Source: Bipolaris cookei
Lineage: Eukaryota; Ascomycota; Dothideomycetes; Pleosporales; Pleosporaceae
NCBI GenBank assembly: GCA_002286855.1
Contig: NRSV01000060.1
Location: 154,250 to 218,249, forward strand
Length of the DNA: 64,000 nucleotides
Direction of reading: 5' to 3'
Shown here: in pieces, positions 1 through 11,126 of the stretch
Layout: every line of letters starts with the position of its first letter
How positions within the stretch are numbered: position 1 is the stretch's first letter
Position numbers and translations under genes: made by a program
The notes under the pieces: generated by a model
The model's input: the letters and a program-made list of their open reading frames with translations, nothing else
The model's database searches: none
What the model was told of the DNA's origin: nothing

Positions 1-2
1 TT

Positions 3-1510
3 ATTTCACGCTGGGCAACTGGGATTGATCGCTCACGCCACCAGGCTGATTCAGGACTAAAGTATAAGCTCTACTTTGATCTCTTAAAAGAAAAGATTAG
101 CCAATATAATATAGAGCCTTGTAATATATACAATATGGATGAGAAGGGCTTCATGCTAGGAGTACTCACTCGCTCAAAGCGGGTATTCAACAGGAGGCTA
201 TATGAGGAGGGGAAGATCAAGGCTCACATCCAGGATGGCAATCGGGCGTGGATAACGCTGCTGGCCTGTATATGCGCTGATGGATCTCACATTGAGCCGA
301 GCCTCGTATATCAGTCAGCCTCTGGCTCGATACAGGATAGCTGGCTGCAGGCCTTCGATCCTAACGATCACCGAGTCCACTTCGCCTCATCACCCTCAGG
401 CTGGACGAATAACGAGCTAGGCCTAGCCTGGCTCAAACAGGTGTTTGATCGATCAACAAAGCCAAAGGCTAGGCGGAGCTATCGATTACTTATCCTTGAT
501 GGCCATGGATCTCATCTCACGATGGATTTTATCGAGTACTGCGATCGCAATCGAATCCTCCTCGCTATCTATCCACCTCATTCAACCCACACTCTTCAGC
601 CGCTTGACGTCGTCATGTTCAAGCCGCTCTCATCAGCCTACTCAGCCCAGGTAGCTAGCTTCATGGAGAGGAGCCAAGGGCTCACATCTATGAGCAAAAG
701 AGACTTCTATCCTATGTTTATAGCTGCCTGGGAGGCCTCGTTTAAGGAAGCTACAATACTTAAGGCCTTTGAAGCAACTGGCATCTCACCTCTTAACTCA
801 GAGGTGATACTTAAACGATTCAATCAGCCAGCTCAATCAGGCCAATTAAGTGATAGCGACTCCTCAGCCTTAAGCGCCTCTGATTGGAGGAAGATTAGGC
901 AGCTCGTTGATCACGCTGTAGCTGAGAGAGACCAGAGAAAGATCTCAAAGCTCAACCAAACGATCCACCGACTCTCGATCAGATCAGTACTAGCTGAGCA
1001 TGAGAACGTAAGACTTAAAGAGGCTCTTATTAATGAGAGGCAGAGGAGGAGTATCACGGTGGGGCTGTATTCTGGTCTCCAAGGAAGGTGAAGGAGGCAC
1101 GTGATCGCCAGCTCCAACAAGGGCTTGAAGAAGAGCAGCTACAACACCAGAAAGCTGAGAGAGCTCGTGAACGAGAGGATCGGAAGCAGGCCAAGGCTCA
1201 GGAGCTTCAGATAAGGCGAGAGGCTAGAGCAGAGGCTAGGATAGCGAGGGAGAAGGCGAGAGCTGAGAGAGCTGCAGATCAAGCTACCCGACAGGCAGCT
1301 CGTAGAGCTCAACAACGCCTCCAACGAGCTCAAAAAACTTCTCAAAGGGGCAAGAAACGTAGTCTTAAGGCTTCTATAAAGGCTGCTTCAAAAAAGAGAG
1401 CTGCTGCGCAGCCTCAGGCTGGCGTTGAGGCTGCAGGTGCTGCAGCAGGCCCACCACCATCTCAATCACGACACGGCCGAACAATCAAGCTCCCATCAAA
1501 ATATAGATAG
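3..1510 (+). pseudogene. pogo/Fot1-like DDE transposase, 5' end outside window, frameshifted
   Basis: Cut-and-paste transposase of the Tc1/mariner-pogo group. The frame is open from base 3, so the N-terminal DNA-binding domain lies outside the window. Three catalytic aspartate blocks are visible: NMDEKGF (about 135-155), LLILDGHGSH (about 490-515) and the HTLQPLDVVMF block (about 590-625). This frame stops at 1089-1091. A second frame, read from about 1040 (EEYHGGAVFWSPRKVKEARD), continues into a charged Arg/Glu/Ala-rich tail that ends with a basic RHGRTIKLPSKYR at 1508-1510. That tail follows the catalytic domain directly in intact relatives as I know them, so a small deletion near 1040-1062 has split the gene. 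The right inverted repeat could not be identified. Inactive copy; the family call is firm, the exact subfamily is not. Confidence 0.85.
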
Positions 1511-1567
1511 CTATATATATCAATTAAGGCCTCTAGAGCTCAACACTAGAAAATATCGTGATAATAG

Positions 1568-1822
1568 CTATCGTACGTGGCTTAATAGTTTCATGTTAGC
1601 GTTTTGATTTTGGTGATCGAAGCGGGCGTTACGCCGGGCAGCACGGCAGTTGATGAAGTGCATAAGCATGACCATGTCCGTCTTGCCGAACCCCATGTCA
1701 TCGCATAAGTATATAAGCGGTCGGTCCCGGCTCCGAAGACTCAATAGCTTCGGGAGATGCCGACTGAACTTGGCATTCTGCCGAACTGCTGGCCATCCGG
1801 GGCCTTGAGGTTGAAGTTTCAT
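1568..1822 (-). pseudogene. possible SNF2-type helicase fragment
   Basis: A short minus-strand reading frame contains LCDDMGFGKTDMVMLMHFIN, which resembles the ATP-binding motif I of SNF2 helicases (usually ADDMGLGKT). No other helicase motif follows, and the frame stops soon after. Neighbouring minus-strand frames up to about 2066 are open but unrecognisable. It may be the remnant of a repeated SNF2-like gene beside the transposon. The evidence is one motif, so chance resemblance cannot be excluded. Confidence 0.3.
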
Positions 1823-2105
1823 TCGGTATTCTCCAGGTCCAGAATCCCGTTATTGTAAGACTGATATCCCATATCGAAGAGGCTATGCGTCCGAATTGGA
1901 ACAGGTGCCAGGGAATGGTGACTTTGTATACACGCCCCATGCTTGCACACCAAGTCTCGTAACAGCCTCTGGCCTCAAAGTCTAGAAACCCTGTCCAGTC
2001 AGCAAAGGTACAACCATTGGTGACTAAAGAACGTCTTACCCTACAGTACCTCCAACAAAGGTGCAAGACCCCTGCAGCAGGTCACGCCATACCGAATGGC
2101 AAAAT

Positions 2106-2162
2106 GAAGCGTAATCAGTGTCTTGAAGCGTAATCAGCGTCTTGAAGCGTAATCAGCGTCTT
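2106..2162. repeat. three tandem copies of a 19-bp unit
   Basis: The unit GAAGCGTAATCAGYGTCTT occurs three times back to back (2106-2124, 2125-2143, 2144-2162). Copies two and three are identical and copy one differs by one transition. The repeat lies just beyond the 3' end of the minus-strand gene at 2235-2704. Confidence 0.9.
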
Positions 2163-2234
2163 CCAAAAGCTCTCCTCCCCTCTACTCCTTATCAAACACC
2201 GCCTCCCCAGCAGTCTCAAACTCCTCTTCCGCAG

Positions 2235-2704
2235 CTATTTCTCATCAGTCAGTATCCTCACCCACAATCTATTCAAGAAAAAAAACTTACCCTCCGCCAA
2301 GTTCTCCCTTGTCAATGGCTGCCCCCGCGCCACTCGTCCCTCCTCCTCCTGCACAATCAGCCAATGCTGATACTCAAACGCCTGGAACCGCACCGGTCCC
2401 TCTCCCCTCCACTCAAACCTTACTCTCCGCCCATTCCACGATGCGTACACCGGAAAACCGGTGGTGCCATCCATGAGCGCGTGGTTGAAACTACAACGCA
2501 CCCATGTGCCCATGTGGTTGACGATGAAGTGGCGTCCTTTGCGGACAGACTCCGGTGTGCCAGCGACCCAAGTCACTTTTTCCTTGCTGGAGCCGTCGCC
2601 GCCGTCGTTGGCAAGGGGGGAAGGTGCGGGCCGGGTTTGCGGTTGGAAGGGTTAGGAAGGGGAGGAGGAGAGAAGCTGGAGCCGGTGTTGGAGATATCGG
2701 TCAT
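2235..2704 (-). pseudogene. hypothetical protein, apparently split by a homopolymer frameshift
   Basis: No family recognised. The distal frame (about 2620 to the stop at 2235-2237) encodes a well-composed protein segment of about 125 residues, including HFIVNHMGTWVRCSFNHALM and NGRRVRFEWRGEGPVRFQAF, without an ATG in the expected place. A good start, CACCATGAC, lies at 2704 in another frame and opens MTDISNTGSSFSPPPLP. The two frames meet at a run of six G (2615-2620, plus strand). One extra base in that run would give a continuous protein of about 155 residues. Either the assembly dropped a base or the gene is broken. A small intron is a less likely explanation. Confidence 0.5.
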
Positions 2705-3490
2705 GGTGTTTGGAGGGAGGATTGGTATAGAAGGGGTAGGAATGGGAGAGACGAATGGATGGATGGAATTATAGAGGGAGAAGAAATTGGAGTAAGAACG
2801 AGAGTAAGAATGGGGATGAGGATGTGAGTAGTGATGGAAATTGACGTGTCGGTAGAGGGAGGCTAGCGCAGTTTATATACCTGGTGGAATTGGGTCGATG
2901 TGAAAGGCTCCGTTTGCAATGCTACCATGAGGATGAATTGTGTTATTTTCTGAGTCTTTTCACTCCAAGGCAGACGCGGGGAAGAGCGTTTGCGGAGGTC
3001 GAATGAGTAAGATGAGGATTACACTTTCACTCTGGCAGGACAACGCCATGGCGAAGATGCTTTTCAGGTAGGATTGATGCGGGAAGGGGCAAAGAAGTCG
3101 AGAAGAAGACGGTATTGTATCTCCCTTCGTCTTTGCTAAAGGAGCTGCTGGATTTTGGTTTATCAAAGATTCTTTTTGTATTTCTACTATATAAGACCTC
3201 ACTATGCGCTTGCTATAATTTGGCCAGTCATCTATTCAACCATGAATTGGATATTCGTGGCCCATCATCTCATTTGGGCATCTTGGTCATTCGATGTCGT
3301 GAATGTTCGTCTACAATATGCCACTTCCACGTGGTTCGCAAGTCCGGTGAGAGGAGTCCCAAGTAAACATGGAGTAGCACTCTAATATCGTTCAAGCAAT
3401 ATGAATCAATATCTTTGGAATTTCAATAGCAATCATGCAGTGAGACCACACCATTCTACATGAATCCACACTCCCTCCCTCCCCACCGTT
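2705..3490. other. intergenic, nothing recognised
   Basis: Upstream region of the 2235-2704 gene and downstream region of the M20 peptidase gene. Short open frames here (for example at 2960-3202 and 3155-3385) lack recognisable motifs and overlap each other on opposite strands. No RNA gene or repeat was seen. Confidence 0.5.
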
Positions 3491-4783
3491 CTACTCCGCA
3501 AAAACCGTCCTCAGAATCATCCCATACGCCTCCGCAGCCTGCACCAACTCCTCCTGACTCAGCATCTCATCTGGCGTATGCGCCACCTCAATCGTGCCCG
3601 TCCCATACAAATACCTCTTCTCGACCTGGGGCAAATTCGGAATATCAGTCCCATAAAACACGGGCGCACCCTCCAGGCCCTCAATATCCGTATCCAGAAT
3701 CTGTGCCTTTGTCGACAGTGTAGAGTATGTAAATTCAAATGTGGAATTGACTTCTCTAGCGCGATCGATGAGCGGAGCAAACAGGCCGGAAACCATGTCC
3801 TTAATGACGTCGACGGAGTCGTCTTCGCTGCGAGCAACGCGGACCAACACGCTTGCGTTGGCATTCGGGGGCACGACGTTGCTTGCGACACCGCCGGCGA
3901 TGAGGCCTGTGTTGATTGTTGAAGCACCCAGGAGCTCGCTCTTGGGGAGAGCGGGCTCCAAAGCCCTCAGTGCGGAGATGGCGTCGACAACGTAGTTGAT
4001 GGCGCTTACACCAAGCCATGGATATGCGGAATGAGATGCCCTGCCGATGGCATTGAGAATGATGCCGAAACTGCCTTTGTGGCCGCTTGCGAGCTTGCCT
4101 TCGGTTGGTTCGCCGAAGATGCCGGCTCGGAAGGTTGTGTTAGATGTGTATTTTGCGAATGCTCTCATTCCTGCGCCGCTATTTTCTTCGCTGACGACGA
4201 ACAGCATGCCTAGGCTGGTTGTTTCATTGCGGGATTGAAGGAATTTATGGGATGCGATAATCATTGTTGCGACTGGTCCTTTGGCATCAACGGTTCCTCG
4301 GCCAAAATGGTAGGTTGTGCCATTCCTCTCGCGGCGTTCAAATGGATAGAATGGTGGTACCTATTTCTTAGTCAGTAGTTTTTTGTAATTTACAAGCTCA
4401 AATGCTGCGCGTACAGTATCGATGTGGCTAGTGATGAGAACCTCCGGCCACACCCCCTCGTCTTTCAACGCTTGAGGATAGGCAAAGACATTGTATGTGC
4501 CTGTTTCATTGACTGGTACTTTTTCGACATAGTAGTCCAAGTCGGTTAGGTACTTTGATACAAAATCTGCACATTCGATTTCGTCTCCAGAGATAGATGG
4601 GATATTGACGAGCTCTTCATGGAGACTGTAAAGCTCCTCGACTTCTTCTGTAGAGAGTGAGACTGCTGGATCGAGCCCGGTTGAGCTAGGAGAGCTGACA
4701 ACAGATGAGGTCACTGAGGCTTGAGGTGCTGCGCTAGCTAATTGAAGGGCAAGTAATGCCACAATTGATTTTATTAGAGCCAT
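3491..4783 (-). CDS. secreted M20-family metallopeptidase
   Basis: Zinc-dependent exopeptidase of the M20 (ArgE/DapE/carboxypeptidase) family. Exons are 4783-4415 and 4360-3491 around a 54-bp phase-0 intron (GTACGC...AAATAG), giving 412 residues. An N-terminal signal peptide is evident (MALIKSIVALLALQLASAAP), so secretion or vacuolar delivery is likely. The metal and catalytic set is complete: SHIDTV (His120, Asp122), GRGTVDAKGP (Asp148), the glutamate pair in SEENSG (181-182), GEPTEGK (about 207) and a C-terminal histidine in EVAHTPDE (about 381). The dimerisation (lid) region with HKGSFG and ASHSAYP lies between them. Asn-x-Ser/Thr sites fit a secreted protein. The natural substrate cannot be read from sequence. 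Confidence 0.9.
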
Positions 4784-6232
4784 AGTAGAGCTTGTCTGAC
4801 GAGTTCTAGCAATGATGAGAACCTGGGACGAATTCTGTAGAGACTTCGTTGGGTTTTATACTTGTGCATAACCCGCGTCATACAAACCATTCAGCACCTC
4901 GATGCGAGTAAGCTTTCCCTTTTCCAATAAAGGGCCTTCAAAAGCTTGATCTATAACGGCAGAATATGTGAGGTATCAGCGTCCCAAAAATTGGCATACG
5001 TCGTCCGGCATCGGGACTTGCAAAGATTGGGTGAATGTACGTTCATACCAAGACCTGGTGCAGCTAGAACATGCTTACCGGGCATTTGACTGGCATTCTG
5101 GGCATGATCGACCATGTCAAGTCTCGGGCCAAGTAAACGGACCCCGGCTACTATAGCTGTACAGATAACTGGGAAGGCATTGGGTGTATTTACGTAATTC
5201 ATCACTCTGCAAGTTGGATATAAAATGATCGATTCTCCCTCTGTAGAACATAGTCAAATGATGTCAAATGGCAGCAATGTTGCAAATGCGGGGTGGGAGC
5301 TGTTATCGGATCCAGGGTCGCAATAAGCGTGATCTTGGCAGCCATGGCAGCATGGGAGGCGTCTTAGGTTCTCGTGTGTCCTGCCCGTTTGGGTGAGGTG
5401 AAGTGGGTGCTGGAGGAGTTGTAGAAGTACCGGATTTACGTACAGAGGAATACAGATAACTAGCCAAGGGAACCAATGACTACGTACATGGCGATTAGCC
5501 CGCAATAAGCCTTTGCGGCTCCCGATGCCGCTGGTAGTGGTCTTATTGTCAGCAGTAGAGCTTTCGCCCCACGTGGTCCAACATGGGCTTTAGTAGTACA
5601 CGGACAATTTCGCACGATGGAGGAGGATTGAGATATTTGGTTGATCTCAAAAGAAACCCAAGAGATCTGCGGATGGTTACATGCCGTAAGTCACTAGAAG
5701 CCGTAGGATGTGCTGCGCTTTAAAGTTGATTTGCCTTCAACGATAACTACTCCAAACGTCACAAGCTCAGACTCTAGAGCATGAGGATAAAGGTATCTCT
5801 CCGAAGCTTTATGACCAACAATGATGTCATTTATGTTGTTTCTTCTTTTCGGAGATATTGCGTCGAAATGTTGGTGGCGGCGCTTCTCTACGAAGTCTTT
5901 GCAAGAACAGTAAAAGGTACTGAGCAAAGCCGCACTGAATAATACAGCTGCAAGTATACCCAGACACTCACGAGGGTACCAGCGGCAAATTCTGGTCACA
6001 ATCCGACCAGCAGGTGATGTTCAAACGCAAAGGACCGAAAGTGGATAGCGCGACGCCGCTGTTGGCCGACGACTGACGTGCATCCCATGGATCACCAGGC
6101 CGCCCAGGCTGCTCCGCATCTCCGCCGCGTACCCGGGCTAAGCCTCAGCTTTCGCTACTTGTGCTTGTGGCTCTCGTTGTATCTCATCTCACACCTACAA
6201 CCCCCGTTGCATTGATTTGAAGACTAGCCATC
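4784..6232. other. intergenic region between divergent genes
   Basis: About 1.45 kb between the starts of the M20 peptidase (minus) and the YOP1-like gene (plus), so it should hold both promoters. A pyrimidine-rich stretch precedes the YOP1-like start (about 6170-6230). Minus-strand frames at 5254-5505 and 5694-5999 have no supporting motifs and are not called. Confidence 0.5.
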
Positions 6233-7448
6233 ATGTTCGGCTTCATCGCCGATGGCCTGACGTACGTTATACCCCGCCCCCCGCCTTTCAATGTTCAAGC
6301 AGACCTAGTCGGAGACGGCTTATCGTGAATTTGGCCGCCTGAAGTGTGTAGCATGCGTGCCATTACTCAATACAGACTCTTCAACTTATGACTTTCTTTT
6401 CAAAGAGAACGGCACACCGTATGAGTTCTTTCACTAACAACACACCAGCGTTGTCACTACAGTCTTCTTTCCCATCTTCGCGTCATACAAAGCCCTCCAT
6501 ACATCCGACCCAGCCCTCCTTGCACCATGGCTGATCTACTTTGTCGTTCTATCCGCCTGCACAGCCGTCGAGAACACATTCGATTTCATATTGAGCTGGG
6601 TACCATTCTACTCATGGATCCGCTTCTTCGCACACCTATACCTGATCCTGCCGGGTGCTCAGGGTGCAAGTTACATCTACCAAGAGCACTTGGAGCCGTT
6701 CCTGTACCACCATGAGAAGGAGATTGATGACTTCATAACCCAGAGCCATGACCGTGCAAAATCGGCAGGTATGGCCTATATCGAGATGGGCATCGAGTGG
6801 GTGAGGGTCAATCTGCTAGGTTTCGCACCTCGCAAGCCAGAAGCGCCCCCGCCGGCTGGACAGACATATGCACAGAACCTTATGAGTAGATTCCAGATGC
6901 CCGCAGCAAGGGGTAGCAATGATCTATATGGTCTTGTGAACCAGGCACTCAGCGGAGCGAGCGCACTGTATACTGCTGGCACTGCCGAAACAAGGGATGC
7001 TCAGGCCTCCGACCTGAGCCGCGGTGCAGCAAAACTCGTTCCAGACTCGATCCGCAACAACGAAGACCGGCTCAACTACGTGGCATCGCAGCGCCAGCGC
7101 CTCGAAAGCCTCCTACAAGCGTTTGACCGCGAGCAAGAAAATATCCGCACCCAGCAGAAGGGCGGAAACACACACTACGAATCCAGTAGGAGCAGCGGTA
7201 GTCTCTCCCGCAACAGGAGCGAAGCAGAGTTTGACAGAATCGAGCGCGACGAGCTGAGCTCTGGATCAGACCGACCGCCATACCCCATCACACCGCCTGC
7301 CCTGGGTCGGAGAACAAGCAGTGGATGGATGCCATGGAACTGGCAGCGTCAGGAAGTATCTCAAGACGACCCTCTGGCATACGGACGAGATCCCGGCGAG
7401 CTGAGAAACAGATCAAGAGGATCCGGGTTTGATCTGGGAGATCGCTAG
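6233..7448 (+). CDS. YOP1/HVA22/REEP-family ER membrane-shaping protein
   Basis: TB2/DP1/HVA22-domain protein, related to yeast Yop1 and animal REEPs, which insert wedge-like hairpins into tubular ER membranes. Exon 1 (6233-6261) encodes MFGFIADGLT. A 187-bp intron (GTACGT...ACACCAG, 6262-6448) follows, then exon 2 from 6449 to the stop, 342 residues in all. The conserved core is at residues 10-100: VVTTVFFPIFASYKAL, TAVENTFDFILSWVPFYSWI and the motif GAQGASYIYQEHLEPFL. The long C-terminal tail is polar and low-complexity and ends in RSRGSGFDLGDR. Fungi usually have a short Yop1 and a longer, tailed HVA22-like protein; the tail suggests the second type. It points away from the M20 gene and converges on MGM101. 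Confidence 0.88.
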
Positions 7449-7699
7449 CGGAGGTCCCCAAGACGATCAAGATCTGTGGTATAAATATACATGTTTTCTG
7501 GCGTTTTGATGGCAAAAAAAAAGTAGATGATGGTATTACAACTGAAAACCTCACGACTGTATCATAGAGCCGTGTTTCTACTTCCCTAGCCAAAACTCGA
7601 TAGACATGAGTGGTATTGCTACAAACCGAGGTATGACATGCATATCTCCCAGGGGCAGAAACGCTCAACGCCTGCTAAAAAAATGCGTGATTTATGACT

Positions 7700-8651
7700 T
7701 TATAACTTGACCTCCTTGAACGGATACTTTGGGCTATCGTCTTTCCTCAGCACAATCTTGCGCTTCTTCTTCGTAGTCGCGTGCTCGACCCACACCTCTT
7801 TTGTCATCTTATTCGTGAATTCCCTAATAAATCGCGGGTCCCAGAGTTCAGAGGCGATACCCAGATCCTTGCAGCACCGCATCAGGGCGTTGGACTTGCA
7901 GCCCTCGGTCGCAGTAGGGATGCCATCCGGGTCGAAATATTGTTGCTCGCCTCGGGCAATGGAGACAAGGCTACAAAGCAATTCAATCATCAGCATGGCT
8001 GTTTGCGAGGGGGGAATATATGCGCACATACCGTCCTTGTACCACTAAACCGTACTCCCTCGTAACCAACTTCGAAGTCACTATGCTCTCGCCTCTTGGC
8101 GCGAGACCCCAGCCGCCAGGCCCAAACGCCTTGTTTAGAATACGTCGGTATTTGATCTCGGGGAGGTACAAGATACCGTCTGGCTTGACTTCGACGTCAT
8201 CTTGGGTGACGGGGGCGAGCAGGGCTTCAGACTGCTCTGGTGTGAAAGAGACGCTGCCGAGGCCGTGGTAGGAGCGCGTCCAGTCTATGGCGGGCACGCC
8301 TTCGAGCTCTGGGGGCGCATCGGAGAGGCCCTCAGTGAGTGAACGTTGCGATTGAGCGGCCGCGGCGGCAGAATCTGCAGTGGCGTTGCGGGTGGTGGGG
8401 ACTGGGGGTTCTTTTGCAGGGAAATGCGGTGTTACGGTTCGCTGGGGGGTTGCTGTCGTGCTTGAGGAAGCAGGTTTGGCTGCTGTGGAGGATGTGCTTG
8501 TTGTTGCTGCTCTGGGCGGGGTGGCATATGCGGCGTTGATGCGCGAGGAAGATAATGTACGGGTTTGTATCCTGTATGTCAATGGTGTTGCTCTCGAAGA
8601 GGAGACCTTGATTAAGGCTGATATGACTCTTTGTGTCGGTCTCGCTGCCAT
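7700..8651 (-). CDS. MGM101: mitochondrial genome maintenance protein MGM101
   Basis: Rad52-related single-stranded-DNA annealing protein needed to maintain mitochondrial DNA. Exons 8651-8032 and 7970-7700 flank a 61-bp phase-2 intron (GTATGT...TTTGTAG), giving 296 residues. The first 100 residues are Arg/Ser/Ala/Thr-rich with few acids, as in a mitochondrial targeting and linker region. The conserved core runs from about residue 118 to the end: DWTRSYHGLGSVSFTPEQSE, RRILNKAFGPGGWGLAPRGE, TSKLVTREYGLVVQGRLVSI, ARGEQQYFDPDGIPTATEGC, KSNALMRCCKDLGIASELWD and a basic KKKRKIVLRKDD end. These are typical Mgm101 core sequences and appear intact. It diverges from the P450 gene across 8652-9227. Confidence 0.95.
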
Positions 8652-9227
8652 GATTTTGTTTCTTTATTATTTTTTGGTGTGTTGAAATGGCAGCGTCCAA
8701 GACAGTCGAGGAACGTCGCTAACGCGAAGTCACGATCTGACAGGTGCACGGACCCCTCTGTAACGCCTGGGTATTTGGCTGACAGGCTGACATCATCCCG
8801 TACAACATTCGGTTGCCTAAACCCATGAATTAACATACGACAGGCATGCTCATAATCGCTGCTGGCATGCGGTATAACGCGGAGACTCGCTCAGCTGTCC
8901 GCTCGAGATACTGGGGCCTCAGATGCGGGCGTTTATCTGATTGGTGTGGTTACCTAGCACTCTGTAGTGACGGGATAGACGCTTGACATTGCCTATGTCT
9001 ACAAGCGCAACCATGAAATACATCCGCTGATTGGCCGGGGGCCAAAAGCGCGTCATTCCATGTTGTTTATAGATCGGCTAATGGAATCTTATCCGTCTTA
9101 TCGGTAGCTAGTATAAAGAACACTTGCTCCAAGCTACAATTTCCGCGTCCTACGTGGCGGGCTGCTGTCTCTCTTCTCCCTTTGCCGCAATACGACACCT
9201 CTGCCAACCTCATCAAGCTGCTCCGAG
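8652..9227. promoter_or_regulatory. shared upstream region of MGM101 and the P450 gene
   Basis: 576 bp between two divergent start codons, so it must hold both promoters. A TATA-like TATAAAG occurs at about 9112, roughly 115 bp before the P450 ATG. No open frame of note, RNA gene or repeat was seen. Confidence 0.45.
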
Positions 9228-10922
9228 ATGGCTTCCTTCCTGAGCCTCTTTGGCGCTTTGGTAGCTTTGGTTAGCATTCCTTCAACTACGGCGACTTGCT
9301 CAAAGTCGTTTTGAGGCTGCCGCGCTAACTGATGACAGGCCATTCTTCGTTTTGTTGTACTAGCAGTATATCGAATTTATTTCCATCCCTTGAGTAAATA
9401 CCCGGGGCCCAAGCTTTTGAGCGCAACACGCATTCCAGTCCACATTGCAATTGTAACGGGCTCTCGCGACAAGCTTTATCAAGATGTGCACCGTAAATAC
9501 GGACCAATAGTTCGAATGGCTCATGATGAACTAAGTTTCATTAATCCTGGTGCGTGGAAAGATGTGAGTAAATTCTTGATTTGCTTTCTATGCGGCGTTG
9601 ACTGACGGTCTTGCAGGTTCACGGCCATGGTACAAAAGGAACAGCAGGCTCTTTGCCTCACAAAGACCCGATAAAATACGCGAAGAGTCTCAACGGGGCA
9701 TTCAATCTTATCAATTCACCAGATGACGTTCATACTCGCCAAAGAAAGATCTTTACCCCAGCCTTCTCAAACCGCGCTCTAAAACAGCAAGAACCTCTCT
9801 TCCTTAGGTACATCAACCAATTCGTAAACGTGTTGAAAAAAGGCGTACAAGAAAATCCAGAAACAAAATTCGACCTCGTCCAGCTCTTCAATTTTACCAC
9901 CTTTGATGTTATGGGCGATTTGACGTTTGGCGAGCCCCTCCACATGCTCGACAATGCCGAATACGATCCATGGGTCAGTAACATCTTTGGGTCCCTCAAG
10001 ATCTCAAGCCTCATGACCATAGTGCGGCACTACCCATTGGCATGGAAACTCTTCACGAAGCTCGCACCGGCCTCCATCACCAAGAAACAAATGAACCATT
10101 TTAGCCACTCCAGTACACGTGTCACAAAACGCCTCGAAAAAGGCCGCGATAGCCAAGGCATCGATCTCTGGGACTTAGTACTAAACCAGAAGGAAGGAAG
10201 AGGTTTAACACGAGAGGAAATGGACGCAAACGCGTCCATCTTCATGATTGCAGGCACGGAAACTACAGCAACCCTCGTATCAGGCATGACATACCTGCTC
10301 CTCCGCAACCCAGACTGCATGACAAAACTGTCTCAAGAAATACGCAGCAAATTTGACAGCACAGACGACATGACCATGGAACGCCTTGCCGCTTTACCCT
10401 ACCTCGCTGCTTGCATCAGGGAAGCTTTTCGTATTTACCCACCCGTTCCTCTCTCGTTGCCTCGTCGCACACCGGCAGACGGAACCACCATCTGTGGCAA
10501 ATTTGTGCCTCCTAATACCACAGTGGGCATTCCACAACATGCCGTGTACATGAGTGAGCAGAACTTTAGGCGCCCGACTGAGTTTCTGCCCCAACGGTGG
10601 CTGGGTGATGCCGAGTTTGATAGCGATGAGAAGGCGTGTCTTCAGCCTTTTTCGATTGGGTCGAGGGATTGTGTTGGGAAAAAGTAAGTCCTTTTGCCTT
10701 AGCTTACATGTCAAATGTTTTTCTTTTTTTCGGAAAAAAGGAGACTGTGCTAACGTGTGTGAATATAGTATGGCATACCATGAAATCCGGCTCATTGCTG
10801 CAAAAACTTACTATCACTTTGATATCGAGCTTTGTGATGAGAGCAAGAACTGGATTGATCAGTCAACGTATATTTTGTGGGAGAAATCCCCGCTTTTGTG
10901 CAAGATGAGGCCGGTGAAGTGA
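9228..10922 (+). CDS. cytochrome P450 monooxygenase
   Basis: Heme-thiolate monooxygenase with an N-terminal membrane anchor. Four exons, 9228-9269, 9339-9563, 9617-10683 and 10769-10922, give 495 residues; all junctions are GT-AG and stay in frame. Exon 1 (MASFLSLFGALVAL) with the start of exon 2 (AILRFVVLAVYRIYFHPL) forms the anchor, followed by SKYPGPKL. The oxygen-binding helix is AGTETTA (about 301-307), the K-helix ExxR is EAFR in IREAFRIYPPVPL (about 358), and the heme ligand loop is FSIGSRDCVGKN (about 434-445) with its cysteine present. The sequence resembles the fungal group that includes isotrichodermin-type hydroxylases, but substrate cannot be assigned. No synthase, transporter or regulator of a biosynthetic cluster lies nearby. 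Confidence 0.92.
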
Positions 10923-11126
10923 GATTGGTGAATAAGGACGATACATCGATCCTCCTTCACTGTTGGGATTGAGGGTATCATATCTTATGTAATCGCCTGG
11001 GTATTCATTTCAGTTGTGGAGAGGACTTGCATTTCACGGACAACAACATTCCATCTAAGAAACTCAACCCCCATCTTCTTTCCTTCTCATCCCCTCATCC
11101 ACCCCTCTTTGACCCTCACAACAACT
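10923..11126. other. short convergent 3' region
   Basis: 204 bp between the stop codons of the P450 gene and the TFIIIC-subunit gene, which converge. It contains pyrimidine-rich runs and no other feature. Confidence 0.5.

Noticed and set aside
5694..5999. A 101-residue minus-strand frame with one hydrophobic stretch
   Set aside because: It has no recognisable motif, no neighbouring exon and sits alone in an intergenic region; a chance open frame is as likely.
6366..6419. A mini-exon in the YOP1-like intron (ACAG before 6376, GT after 6419)
   Set aside because: Direct splicing from 6261 to 6449 gives an uninterrupted conserved N terminus (GLTVVTTVFFPIF), and the mini-exon would break it.
9228..10922. 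The P450 as part of a secondary-metabolite cluster
   Set aside because: Neighbours are MGM101 and a TFIIIC subunit; no synthase, transporter or pathway regulator lies in the window.
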